Positions 23,257 through 33,464 of a DNA stretch of 64,000 nt are shown in pieces (position 1 is the stretch's first letter; each line of letters opens with the position of its first letter). The stretch is taken from positions 26,333,267-26,397,266 of the forward strand of contig NC_058519.1 of the NCBI RefSeq assembly GCF_904849725.1, read 5' to 3'. The position numbers and the translations under genes were made by a program. This DNA is from Hordeum vulgare subsp. vulgare. Taxonomy: Eukaryota; Streptophyta; Magnoliopsida; Poales; Poaceae. Under the pieces are notes generated by a model. It did not search any database, was not told the origin of the DNA, and was given only the letters and a program-made list of their open reading frames with translations.

Positions 23257-23905
23257 CCTCACCCGCCTACCTCCGCCCTCCTGCCTCTGGCCTCGTCCTC
23301 CCACCGTCGCCTGCCTCCGCCCGCATGCATTGCCTGCCTCCGGTCATGTCCTCTCGCCTCTGCCCGGATCTTTGCATCATCACGAGTCATGGCCTCCCGC
23401 CGCTTGGCGGCGCGTGCCTCCGCCCGCGTGTGCACGTGGCCCGCGCCATCTTCGTCGGCCTCTGTCGGCCTCCGCCCGCGCCATCTCCGCTTCTCACCGG
23501 CCGCCGTCACTCGTCCACCGGCCATCGCATGGAGCAGCGCCGGACACGTAGGGTTGTTGTCGCTCGACCCCATCGACTGGAGGTCTCTAAGCGGCTCCAT
23601 GGCTCGTGCAGCTGCGGACGGGTGCTGCTCCACGCCAGAAGGACCGTGTGGTCTTGCAGCAAGGCTGCCCCGACGCCCCCGAGCCATTCTATTTTTATCT
23701 GCAAATTTTTATGATGTTGATGTAGATGTTCAGATATGTAAAAATTATGAATGTTCAAATCTATAGATTTGCTTTGTAAATCGATCTTTAAAGAATTTTG
23801 TGGTTGTGAATTTTTATGTCTAGATGTCCTGTGAATCGATTATATTTGTTGTGTAAATTGATATGTAGATTTGTTCTGATGTTCAGGTGGTCAGTGCGTT
23901 TTTTA
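23257..23905. other. GC-rich filler of the outer CACTA, right
   Basis: CCGCCTGCCTCCG-type repeats give open frames on both strands but no recognisable protein. It continues the DNA left of 18199. Confidence 0.45.
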
Positions 23906-24248
23906 ATTAAAAAATCTTTGCCGTCTGTATATTAGGTCGGCAGACAGCAAAATTGTGTGTTTGCGGGTTTCCCGAAGGTTGCCGGTAAAAAAACTAACGT
24001 CGACCGTTTCGTGTGTTAACTTTTGTTTGTCGTCTGTAGGGTCCAGCTGACGGCAAAACGTATTTGCTGAAGGCAAAATCTTTACCGCCTGCCCGATCAA
24101 CGGCTGCTGGCAAAATTATCCTTTACGGACATGGTGTATGACGACACTGTCTGCCGTCAGGGGCTGACGGCAAAATTTTGCCATCAGTAGTCGTTTCTTT
24201 GCCGTTTATAACGTCCTAACGGCAAAATACCAGATTCCTGTAGTGCTA

Positions 24249-24424
24249 GGGAAAAGGGGCTGTGCGCAGATCACGGGTATAAGATGGGCCTTGGCGCGCA
24301 CTGGAAAAAGCATCTTTGTGCTTGGGCCGTCGGGGCAATGACGTAGCTAGTGAGGTAATACCGAGGGACGTCAATTGCTGGTTGAAAACTATTTCCAAAC
24401 CCCTCTTTGGCCCTTTAGGGCATG
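24249..24424 (-). repeat. Dispersed repeat related to 40920-41040
   Basis: The block around 24300-24370 (TTTGTGCTTGGGCC, GCAATGACGTAGCTAGTGAG) matches the reverse complement of 40928-41015 with substitutions and small indels. Family unknown. Confidence 0.6.
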
Positions 24425-24426
24425 TA

Positions 24427-24585
24427 CTCCTCCGTTCTTAAATATAAGTCTTTTAAAAAATTTCACTAGTGGTCTACATACAAAACAACATAAGTGAATC
24501 TACATTCTAAAATATGTCTATATACATCTGTATATAGTTCACTAGTGAAACCTCTAGAAAGACTTATATTTAGGAACGGAGGGAG
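24427..24585. mobile_element. Stowaway MITE
   Basis: 159 bp with terminal inverted repeats CTCCTCCGTTCTTAAATATAAG and CTTATATTTAGGAACGGAGGGAG, flanked by TA at 24425-24426 and 24586-24587. Confidence 0.95.
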
Positions 24586-25132
24586 TACATGTATACCTCC
24601 ACATCAGCCCATGAAAATGGGACTGCTATTTAAGCTTGCATTGATCCATCACAGCAATAGCTTCATGACGTCGTCAGACGCGCAGCCACTGCCCATTGTT
24701 GTATCATGCGTGAGATAAAGCTCGTCTCTCGGCAAAATGGACGAATTTGACCTTTAGACGCAAAAAAATCATAAACTAAACTACGTTTAAATTTTTTTCA
24801 CTCAACTGATCCTTTTATGTGGCGTTCGACACTTAGTCGCCGCACTACACTGTATGACGACTTAACCGTAGGCGCCACACCCTCAACCACGTAGATGTTC
24901 CACCCCACTTCACCCCGGACAGTGTGACGCCTAACACAGGCGCCACACTGCCACTTAAATCTGTGGCCGCGGACGGTTCTTTCTCTCTTGCTTCGATCCC
25001 TTCCTTACACCTGTGAGTACTACTACTACCATCCACCCCGCCTCAATCCCTTCCTTCTCTTGCTCACAAACCTTCTTCGCCGTTGCGCTGATGGGTACAT
25101 ATGTGTCCGTGCATGTGCAGGCTAGATGCATA

Positions 25133-25285
25133 CTTCCTTCGTTTCTAAATATAAGATCTTTTAGAGATTACACTATAAACTACATACGGATGTACATAGA
25201 CATATTTTAGAGTATAGATTCACTCATTTTGTTTCGTATGTAGTCTGGAATTTCTAAAAAGTCTTATATTTTAGAACGGAAGTAG
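25133..25285. mobile_element. Stowaway MITE nested in the Pack-MULE
   Basis: Ends CTTCCTTCGTTTCTAAATATAAG and CTTATATTTTAGAACGGAAGTAG, with TA on both sides (25131-25132, 25286-25287). A direct repeat GTGCATGTGCAGGCTAGATG flanks it at about 25109-25128 and 25294-25313. Confidence 0.9.
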
Positions 25286-25311
25286 TATGTGTGTGTGCAT
25301 GTGCAGGCTAG

Positions 25312-25431
25312 ATGAAGGAGCCGGAGCAGGGAGCGGTCGCCGAGCTGGCCGCAGAGGCTGGGCCGCCGCTCAAGCTCGAAGACTTTCTCGGAGGCAGCGC
25401 CAACCGCAAGGCAAACTGCAACGAGGAGTAA
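25312..25431 (+). pseudogene. AINTEGUMENTA/PLETHORA-like (AP2 family) gene fragment
   Basis: A 39-codon frame from ATG 25312 to TAA 25429-25431 follows a good splice-acceptor-like sequence (TGCATGTGCAG). It contains PPLKLEDFLGGS. The motif PKLEDFLGG is a hallmark of the N-terminal region of AINTEGUMENTA-like/PLETHORA AP2 transcription factors. The AP2 DNA-binding repeats are absent, so this is a captured piece and not a working regulator. It lies at the centre of the 24731-25749 element. Identification depends on a single nine-residue motif. Confidence 0.62.
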
Positions 25432-25758
25432 TAATGGCGCTGACTAGGCTGTTTTTGCAGCCAAGGCGAAGATGTACGAGTCGGGGCTTAAGTTATTGGC
25501 CACACATTTAAGTGACAGTGTGACGCATGCGGCTTAAGCGTCACACTGCCGGGGTGAAGTGAAGTCGGACGTTAGTATGGTCAAAGGTGTGGCGTCTACG
25601 GTTAAGGCGTCACACCATGTAGTACACTGTGGTGTGACGCCTAAGTGTCGGGCGTTACACAAAAGGGTCAGGTGAGCGAATTTTTTTCAAACGTAGTCTA
25701 GTTTATGATATTTTTTTTGTGTTTAGGGATCAAATTTATCGATTTTGCCTCGCCTCTC

Positions 25759-26038
25759 TCTTCTCTCCTCCCTGAATGTTCCCTTTTCCCATGTTTCTTT
25801 TCCTTCTTTCATCTCTCTCTTCACTTTATCAACTGAAGAAGCCGCCTCCTCTCCAAGCGACCGTTCCGTTCGGTCTGCGAGGCATACGCTGAGCCACCAA
25901 CATGGCATCCAAGCCTAGTTGGCTCTGCGGGGCAGCGGTATGGGGCAATACCGTTGGTCATGCCCTATACATTGGCTCCTTCTCGGAAAGGGCAAGGCCC
26001 TACGATACCTCAAATTCAAACCTTTTTAGCTACTAAAA
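25759..26038. other. Unique spacer
   Basis: C/T-rich at first, then unremarkable. No gene or repeat is seen. Confidence 0.5.
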
Positions 26039-26047
26039 TTCTATAAA

Positions 26048-27027
26048 GAGTTAAATGCATGGGCGGTCCTTAAAGTTTAGGAGGAGTGTCAAGTTGGTCC
26101 CTATTCTATGAAAATGCACGTCTGGGTCCTAAATGTTTGTTAAGTGATTCATGCGAGGTCATTTTCTCGTCTGACCAGCTTTGACCCATGCCACGTCACC
26201 GCATATTTGCATGAACCCCTCCCCCCCCCCCCAAATCTAATTCAATAGCGACCGCGGTCCCGCTCCTCTCGAACCCCTGTCTCTGTCTGTGGCGATTTGG
26301 GAGGCGACCGGCGGCGGTGGAGTTGCATCTCCGACGGGCAGATAGCTGAGGCGGTCCCACCGACGCGGCGGCCGCGTGAATGGCGCCCGCAAGCAAGGGG
26401 CCCCTGCTACGGCGACCCAGCGATGAATCCATTTGCGATTAGGAATGCAACATAGTTGTCCTCCCCATCTTCCCAGTAGTAGTGATTGCAAGGATCCATC
26501 CCCTTCTTCAGAAAGAAAAAATCAGAAAAAACAATGAATTCAATCAGCATTCAAATCCAAATGAAAACCCAAATCTTGAAGTGAGAAACTTACGCTATGA
26601 TTAGGGCACTTGTAGAACACACGTCCTGGATTAGCTACTGATTTGGAAACGCACCGAACCGTGCGGCGCATTTGACAGCACGGACACGGAACTAAAGGCA
26701 GTGCTGACCCGAGAGGTGCAGGCCTTATGGGCCCTAAAGCTACTGGCAGCGGTGCAACCGGCGACGAAGCCTTCGATCTCTTGCCACCAGACGAGCTACC
26801 AGCGAGAGACATGGCGGCTGGAGAAGAGAGCTTAGGAAGAGCAAACCTAGGGACTGGGGAATAGAAAGACAGAGTCTTATAAGGGTTCAGATGCAAATAT
26901 TCATGACCCGGACGAGAAAAGGACCTCGCATGAATCACTTAACAAACATTTAAGACAGCATTTTCATAGAATAGGGACCAACTTGATGCTTCTCGTAAAC
27001 TTTGAGGACCGCCCGTGCATTTAACTC
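26048..27027. mobile_element. Pack-MULE-like element carrying a zf-GRF gene
   Basis: 980 bp. Terminal inverted repeats begin GAGTTAAATGCATGGGCGGTCC (left) and GAGTTAAATGCACGGGCGGTCC (complement of right), and remain similar for about 130 bp. Flanks TTCTATAAA (26039-26047) and TTCTGTAAA (27028-27036) are a 9-bp duplication with one mismatch. The interior is filled by a two-exon gene on the minus strand. It sits just downstream of the PLC gene. Confidence 0.9.
26407..26812 (-). CDS. Small zinc-finger GRF protein inside a Pack-MULE
   Basis: Exons 26812-26594 and about 26505-26407, joined over an 88-bp intron with donor GTAAGT and acceptor CTGAAG, give 105 codons. The start follows a GAGAC context. 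The protein has a Ser/Gly/Lys and Pro-rich N terminus (about residues 1-40), then CPCCQMRRTVRC, NPGRVFYKCPNH and CNHYYWEDGEDNYV. These keep the four cysteines and the NPGR.FY.CP and YYWED signatures of zf-GRF, a putative nucleic-acid-binding finger found in many plant proteins and in topoisomerase/APE2 relatives. It ends at TAG after GSP, soon after the finger, so it may be a truncated capture. Whether it is expressed is unknown; the frame is intact. Confidence 0.72.
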
Positions 27028-27036
27028 TTCTGTAAA

Positions 27037-27349
27037 TGTAGAAAACCAGAGTAGTTTCATCAGCTGCCTCAGAAAAGAGTCAACACAAAACAAAACTATC
27101 CACACTCTGCAGAAATTGTGATGGTAAATACCTTATTATACACTGCTCTCGCAACAAAATACAAGGTTGATGAATTCTCGTGCCTACACAACCGACCGAC
27201 ATATACAACGGTACCCTCAATATTCACACAGACGGCACCACCACGCATCACGTATCTACAGGACGAACAAAGAATGCACAGAGCACCGCGACCAGGCCGC
27301 CACATCGTCCTCTCTCAAACCAAACCAAACCAAACCAAAACGAAAGAAA
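27037..27349 (-). other. 3' flank and probable 3' UTR of the PLC gene
   Basis: Directly follows the PLC stop on the minus strand. Contains a CCAAA-type pentanucleotide run at about 27318-27340. No other gene is seen. The polyadenylation site was not located. Confidence 0.5.
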
Positions 27350-30300
27350 TCACACAAACTCGAAGCGCATGAGGAGCTTGGCGTTGGGGTACTTATTCCC
27401 CTTGCGGTCGAACAGCGCCACCGCGCGGATACCGGGCTGAAGCTCCGACACCGGCAGCACCGTCTGCCCCGCAAAGTCGTCCTTCTCCGACATGTCGTAC
27501 TCGTGCACCTCCACCCGCAGCAGGGCCAGCTCCGGCACCGTCAGGCCGAAGGAGAACTCGTCCCCCCACACCGGCACCCAGTTGTCCTCCACCGCCTTGG
27601 TCTTCTTCATCACCGAGTCCGCCGGAACGCCGGCGATCCCCACCTGTCGGAACAATCATTGGATACATGGATACATACATACAGGCTTCAGTATGGTGTT
27701 TCAGAGAAATAAATGGATCTTATCCAGTTGATTGTTGCGCCAAAGTTGATTTCGTCCATACCCGTGCATAGAAATCTGGAGGAGAATACTGGTCAAAGTG
27801 TGTCTGCTTGAAGTCCATCCGCCAACCGTCTCCCATGTACACTTTTACCTGAATGAAAAGCAGCAATTTGTTTGTCTCCTGGATTTTGAGTGGCACAAAC
27901 AGAACTGAACACGTGTCTAAAGAAAGCCATACCTTCAAGGTTTTCTTAACAGGCTGAGGCGTTTTTGGATCGAAAACTTCAGGCTCGGACTGCATCAAGA
28001 AATCCGGTTTCTTCACGTAGCCACAGCCACCGTTGGCTCTATAAAACCCATGCATTAACCAAAGGGCTCTTCCATATCCCTGCAAGGAATATCATGCAGT
28101 TATAGCATGTCAATACAGAAGGGGCAGCATATGACCCATAAACATTAGTAACTTCTTGCCCGAATTTAGGCAAGTGTATGCCGAATTGTTAACAGGTCAG
28201 ATACTTCTTGCGATCTACCAAACCTAAAGCATTCCCATGTTGATAGTGCATAGACATAGAGCATCAGAACCTATCTAGTACCTGGCCACAATAGTTCAGT
28301 AATGCACGTTATCAACTCCTTTATTTCTTTAGTTAGGGCTTGTCCAGGAACTGCTGTGAAATGTGCTGATCATCAGCTTTTGCTAGGCGTGTTATCTTGA
28401 TTTAACATATGGCACAGATTGCATCCCACTTGAATTCATATAAGAAGCTAAGGGTTATTCCGCATTGACCTAGTATAACTGTAATCATCGATACATTTCC
28501 ACCATTTGATATGGGATGTGATTGCAACTCCCACTGAATTTACTTAATTGGATATTCAGAGCATAAAGCAAGACCATTGCACCGGGATAGATTACTCGGA
28601 AACAGAAATGCACCTGCATATTGAAGGCCACCATCTGAGCACCGTGCACCCAACCAATAAATGGATTGTAGTTGGACGAAGTAACCCGAGTGCCCTTTGG
28701 GTATATCCTCAGTAGATTCCTCTGTGTAAACCTTGTTAGCAATATTATTGAACACTTCAGTAAGATTAAACAAAAGAGGATCTCTGTCTGTTAAAGATGG
28801 AAAGAATGACAGTTAATAATAAGAGCTCCTTCATTCAGATATACACCTCACTATTTCAGTGCCATGATTAACTACAGCTTTGGCAAGTTGTTGCTCGCTC
28901 AAGCTGAGCCGCCTAACTTTGTCCGGGTCACACTTCAAGGCATCAGACGTAGTACCCCCCTTTGGCTTTCCTGCTCTTATAGTAATAAGGTGTTTATACT
29001 GCGGAGCTAAATGCTGTTGCATTTTCTGTTCATCCTCATCGTCGTCGTCCTCATCGTCATCTCTATGCTCTGAGGCATCATCTTCTTGCTGACAGAGCAA
29101 AGACAATTGTGTAGGTAAAATCTCGCTGAATGCCAGGACAAAAGAGAGCAGAAAATCGAGGACTCCAAACACGTACTTTAGCAGATTGGATTTCAGTCTT
29201 GAAATCTGGGATTTCTATTCCCCAAGCCGCATCGTCGTCAGTTCCTTTGACAGGATTCTTCTCAGCGTCACCATCTTTCACGGCACCGCCACCATCCTTG
29301 GCTTCAAGGTACTCCTTTGGGGGCTTTGTTGACAGGAGCACACGACCCTTGAGGGACTCAGGTGAAGGGAGTTCTTTGGGATGTTCTTCTTCAGGGTAGT
29401 ACAGTATGGTGCCAAACACTTCAAGGACCATCTATGGAGATTTTTCAGAAGCGCCCGTTAGCAAGAGAAGTGCAAATCTCCTGGATGGATGAAGATAACA
29501 ACAATTTCAGAAGCAAGTACAGCTACCTTGGCAACTTTGTCCTGCAGCTCGGGTGGAAGGTGGTCTTCGAGTGTGATGATAACCGGGTAGGGAGACGCGA
29601 CGAAAGCGTACTCCTTGATGGATTTCAAGCATTTCAGCAGCGAAACCGGCGTGGTCAATGTCCTGTTCAGAATCGGCAAGACAACATCACACGGCGTAAG
29701 ATTCAGCCCTCTTATATTACCGGCAGCGTGAGCGAGTCACTAAAGAATATACACCTATGAAATGTCCGTTTTCTGCAAACCGAACCTGTTTTAATTTCCT
29801 AGTATGATAAAACTGAAAAACTGAACGCTGCACCCTGCACCCATGTTCCATTCGAGTAATGGAGCAGGGGAGCTTTCTGTTTGTCCAAAAATATGCACTT
29901 CTAAGAATCCGAGGGAGCAACGGACATTTGGTTGGAATTTTCCTCCATCGTCGGCATCGAAGAGGAAAGAGTCCAAGCGAGCGGAGGCCGGATCGATGTG
30001 GGGAACGGCATCCAAATAGCATGGCAAGTATACTAGTCTGTTATGTACTGTAGTGTAGGTAGCAGCAAATCAAATCAAAGGAGGGGAAAGCAACCTGCCA
30101 TGGAGGATGCTGATGTCGTCCTTGGCGGAGTTGGGCCACATGTCGAGCTCGATGACCCGGACGGCGCGCTGCAGGGCCTTGATGATGGGGACGTCGCTGC
30201 AGTCGCTGCTGAGCTGGTTGCCGGTGAGGTAGGAGTTGTGGCCGGTGTAGACGTAGTAGTGGGAGAGGGGCCTGGACATGTCGTGGTGGACCCGCGGGCG

Positions 30301-30648
30301 GCGGAGGGGCGGGTTGAGGTCGGCGGAGAAGAGGAAGCGGTGGAAGTCGTCGAGGCCGAGCAGCTGGCCGCGGCCCAGGCGCGGGAGGCGCGGGCCGGCG
30401 CGCTGGTGCTGGTGGCCCTGCAGCCGGATCTGGTCCAGCAGGCGCTCCGCCTCGCCCTCGGCGTTGTCGGCGTCGGCGGGGCCGCCGCCGCCCGCGGAGG
30501 ACTCGAGGTAGCGGCGCAGGCCGTCGGCGCCCATGGTGGCGGCGCCGCCAGAGTGGTCGGCGAAGAGCGCGCGCACGTCGTCCGGCGGCGGCGCGTCCGT
30601 CCAGCGGTACCGGCGCTTGAAGATGAGGCAGCACTTGTATGTGCCCAT
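27350..30648 (-). CDS. PLC: Phosphoinositide-specific phospholipase C
   Basis: Eight exons: 30648-30095, 29662-29527, 29431-29177, 29088-28847, 28731-28614, 28079-27933, 27848-27762 and 27643-27350 (stop 27352-27350). Total is 1833 bp, 610 aa, with GT-AG introns. The enzyme hydrolyses PIP2/PIP at the plasma membrane in a Ca2+-dependent way. The degenerate EF-hand-like N terminus is followed by the X domain (from about residue 122) with catalytic His137 in [12 protein letters not shown], Glu167/Asp169 in VIELD and His183 in ILHGR, spaced as in animal PLC-delta. A charged linker with a [11 protein letters not shown] run precedes the Y domain ([27 protein letters not shown]). A C2 domain closes the protein ([26 protein letters not shown]). 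No pleckstrin domain, as usual in plants. Exon 1 is very GC-rich. The gene appears intact. Confidence 0.95.
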
Positions 30649-30817
30649 GGTTGATGGCTCCGGCGGTCTCGCCGGCGGGGGTTGGGTTGGGTTTGACGGT
30701 TTGCTTGCTGCTTGGGTCGGCGATGGATACGTGGAGGAGAGGAGACTGGTAGAGAGGGAGGGAGACGAATGGGGTGCGGGCTAATCACAACTGTCGGCAC
30801 GGAAATGGCACTCATTA
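30649..30817 (-). promoter_or_regulatory. PLC 5' leader and proximal upstream region
   Basis: GC-rich at first. No clear TATA box is seen. It ends where the MITE at 30818 begins, so a transposon lies within about 170 bp of the start codon. Confidence 0.4.
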
Positions 30818-31284
30818 AGGCTGCCCGTAATGTTCGTATCATACTCGTTCCTAAATACAAGTCTTTTAAACGATTTCACTAAGGGTCTACATACGAAGCA
30901 AAATGATTGAATCTATACTTTAAAATATGTCTATATACATCCATATGTAATCCATCAGTGAAATCTCTACAAAGACTTATATTTAGGAACGGAGGGAGTA
31001 GATAGGAGTATCATGCATGTCAACTAGGCAATTTTAATGAGGTGGCATAGAATTAGATGAAGAAAAAGAGGATTGAGTGTCATATCATGATACCGTATCA
31101 TACTAAATGATGTGTTACTATGTATTTTGCATGACAATAAATGAACTATCTTATGATGTGATACTAAATGAACTATCTTATAAATGAGGAGTAACATATG
31201 ATACTACGCATTACGGATGTGGTATCATACATTAATACAATATGCATGAGGGTAGTATATGATACTACCCATTACAACCAGCCT
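30818..31284. mobile_element. MITE (AGGCTG...CAGCCT ends) interrupted by a Stowaway
   Basis: Left end AGGCTGCCCGTAATG and right end CATTACAACCAGCCT are inverted repeats. The interior has many GTATCAT/ATGATAC words. The Stowaway at 30844-30998 splits it near the left end. Related copies are at 32250-32498 and 59183-59455. Confidence 0.8.
30844..30998. mobile_element. Stowaway MITE nested in another MITE
   Basis: Ends CTCGTTCCTAAATACAAGTC and ATTTAGGAACGGAGGGAG with TA target sites at 30842-30843 and 30999-31000. Confidence 0.93.
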
Positions 31285-31299
31285 AAGGTATGGCCATCA

Positions 31300-32249
31300 A
31301 TTTAACTCAACTGCACCCACATAAAAAAAAACTCAACTGCACTCCATATTTTACTTTCATTGTATTTTCTGAAAAAACTTTCAATCTATTTATTCAAAAT
31401 CATGAGTATGAAGAACATAAAATGCAATAAAATTACATCAATGTTCGTAAATCATACGACGACTATAAATACTGAAGTAAGATGGAGGCACGTCGCCGTC
31501 GTCGCCCCCTTCACCGAAGCAAGGGCAAACCTTGTTAGTAAACAGTCGAAGAAATATTATGCTAAGACCGCCAATAACCAGCGCACCAGAACAATCTTTG
31601 TGGCAATGAAGGAAAGAATAGATGAGAAGAATTCAACCTATAGACACACGAACACATACGAATGAAGACCGGATCAAAACGATTCAATAAAGACACACCT
31701 TCATATGTGTTCCGATGATGCTAGTTGCACCCCGAAACATAGGCTAGGCAGATAAAAGGTTGTTTCATCTTCAAAAAAAATGTCACCGGGGCTCGTCTTT
31801 CTGACCTGAATAAAACCTTAAAAAAACTTATATTTCTATTTACCTAAAAACGAAGGAGAAGCTCTCCCTCCGACATTTTGTCAGAACGGTCAATGCCTCA
31901 ATGCCCCTAAAATCAGAGAAGACGAAACAGATAACGACAAGACCGAAAGAAGCCGGGAAGATAAAACGCTAGCCATCTTTTTCTTTTCATTTTTCTGAAA
32001 AATTCCTCTAATCCGTATTATACCTGATGTGGTTCGATTTTGTACTACGAAAATGCTGTGCATACGACAAAACCTGTGTATGATCTGTGTACGATGTGAT
32101 CTCACTCGTACTAGTAGTACAGTACTAAATCAGCGATCATTAATATCGATTGGAGGAGTACTAGTGTAAGTGCACATGCGCGTATAATAATCTATACTGG
32201 GCGGTCGTTCGGATCCGTGATTCGGTTGAGAGACAAGGACGCGCGCATG
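31300..32249. other. Intergenic DNA, no gene seen
   Basis: AT-rich single-copy-looking DNA. No coding region, repeat border or RNA gene could be supported. Confidence 0.5.
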
Positions 32250-32498
32250 AGGCTGGTTGTAATGGGCATATCATATACCAGTGTATGATACTACATCCGT
32301 AATGCGTAGTATCATGTGCTAGTATCATAGTAGAACAGTTCATTTATTGCCATGCATGACACATAATAGCACAACATTTAATATGATACGGTATCATAAT
32401 ATGATACTTAACCATTTCTTTCTTCATTTAATTTATGCCACGTCATCAAATATGCCTAGTTGACATGCATGATACTACTTATGATACTTCTACAGCCT
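32250..32498. mobile_element. MITE of the AGGCTG family, second copy
   Basis: Begins AGGCTGGTTGTAATGGGC and ends TACTTCTACAGCCT, with ATGATAC-rich interior and the CTAGTTGACATGCATGATAC block shared with 31005-31030. Confidence 0.78.
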
Positions 32499-33460
32499 GA
32501 ATATATGACAAAGACATGCTATGCTAGGTGGCTGTGCCCGAGTGGAGGAGTGTTGCTGAGTCAACTCATAGTATATACCGTCCACGTGTAGCACATTTTA
32601 CGAGAAAGAAACACCGGTGTCTGGTCTGGCAATGCCCGGGTGGCCCACCCTCCCCCCGACATGCATTGTGGACGGACGATCTTCCATGGATAACGCTCCC
32701 TGGACTGAAATATCCAGAACGTCTTACACATTTGTTTTTTTTGGAGGAAATCTTACATGATTGTTTATAATATAATAAAGAGAAGGGAGTATGTTATCAG
32801 TATCCTCTTGTGTGTGGTTTAGCCACAGCACACGTGTCTCGGCGCAGCATGCATGAGGCCACGGCCGCATTGGGATAGAGACAAGACAAAGTCCGCAACC
32901 TGCAAGATGGGAACAGTACACACGTAACGGTCAACAACTGCAAGCGCAGCAGACGACTTTTACTTTTTTACTTCAAAAAAGAATACAAACCTTCGAGACA
33001 AATAAAAAAATAAAAATAAGGAATTGAAGCCGGACAACAGGCACAGCTTTGGGGAGGGCAAGCAAGGCATCCAGTGCTTTCCTTTGCGGTTTTCCCTGGA
33101 TCGGGATTTCTGTGGAGGCCTTGGACGGGCCCATTTGTGCCTGTCGGCACCTTTGCCTTTGCTTCTTCTTTGATTTGAAGGAGAAGAAATGTTTTTCGGC
33201 GAGGGGGATACGAAAAGAACTGGCGTTGGCATATACTTCTTCTCATCCCGCGCTGTAAAGAGCCAGCTGCCGGGTATCATCACCGGCGTTTCCAAGCTGT
33301 AAAGGCTTTTCCTTTTTTCAAGACTCCGAAGCTTTTTTTTTTTCTCCTTTGGGAATTTCAAGACATGGAAATGGGGAGCGAGGGGAGTGGGCTGGCCTCT
33401 GTTTTCATTATTGGGTCAGACTCAGGTTATGACTTGAGTTAGGGTGGAATCCAGGACTTC
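32499..33460. other. Intergenic DNA, no gene seen
   Basis: No convincing coding region. The open frame on the minus strand at about 33361-32960 is Lys/Ser-rich with no known motif. Confidence 0.45.
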
Positions 33461-33464
33461 AAAG

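Larger units (their letters stand above)
17689..24245. mobile_element. Outer CACTA element (non-autonomous), split by a second CACTA
   Basis: The left end CACTACGGGATTTTCC and the right end, whose complement reads CACTACAGGAATCTGG, form imperfect terminal inverted repeats. The 3-bp target duplication CTA lies at 17686-17688 and 24246-24248. TTTGCCGTC/GACGGCAAA motifs are scattered near both ends, as in Triticeae CACTA families. Its own DNA (17689-18199 and 23257-24245, about 1.5 kb) has no transposase. The inner element 18200-23256 makes up the rest. Confidence 0.93.
24731..25749. mobile_element. Pack-MULE-like element with long terminal inverted repeats
   Basis: 1019 bp. The left arm starts GGCAAAATGGACGAATTTGACC; the complement of the right end starts GGCAAAATCGATAAATTTGATCC; similarity extends about 235-260 bp into each arm. 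Flanks are TCGTCTCTC (24722-24730) and TCGCCTCTC (25750-25758), a 9-bp duplication with one mismatch, as for Mutator-like elements. The centre holds a host-gene fragment (25312-25431) and a nested Stowaway MITE (25133-25285). No transposase. Confidence 0.88.

Noticed and set aside
22342..23766. Long GC-rich open frames on both strands (173-192 codons)
   Set aside because: Open in many frames at once because of base composition, no motif recognised, and located in CACTA filler DNA.
30043..30860. Long open frames opposite or out of frame with PLC exon 1
   Set aside because: Shadows of a very GC-rich coding exon; the PLC frame contains the catalytic motifs.
32527..32550. tRNA-Ser-like start GTGGCTGTGCCCGAGTGG
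   Set aside because: Only the first part resembles a tRNA; no anticodon stem, T arm or acceptor partner follows.
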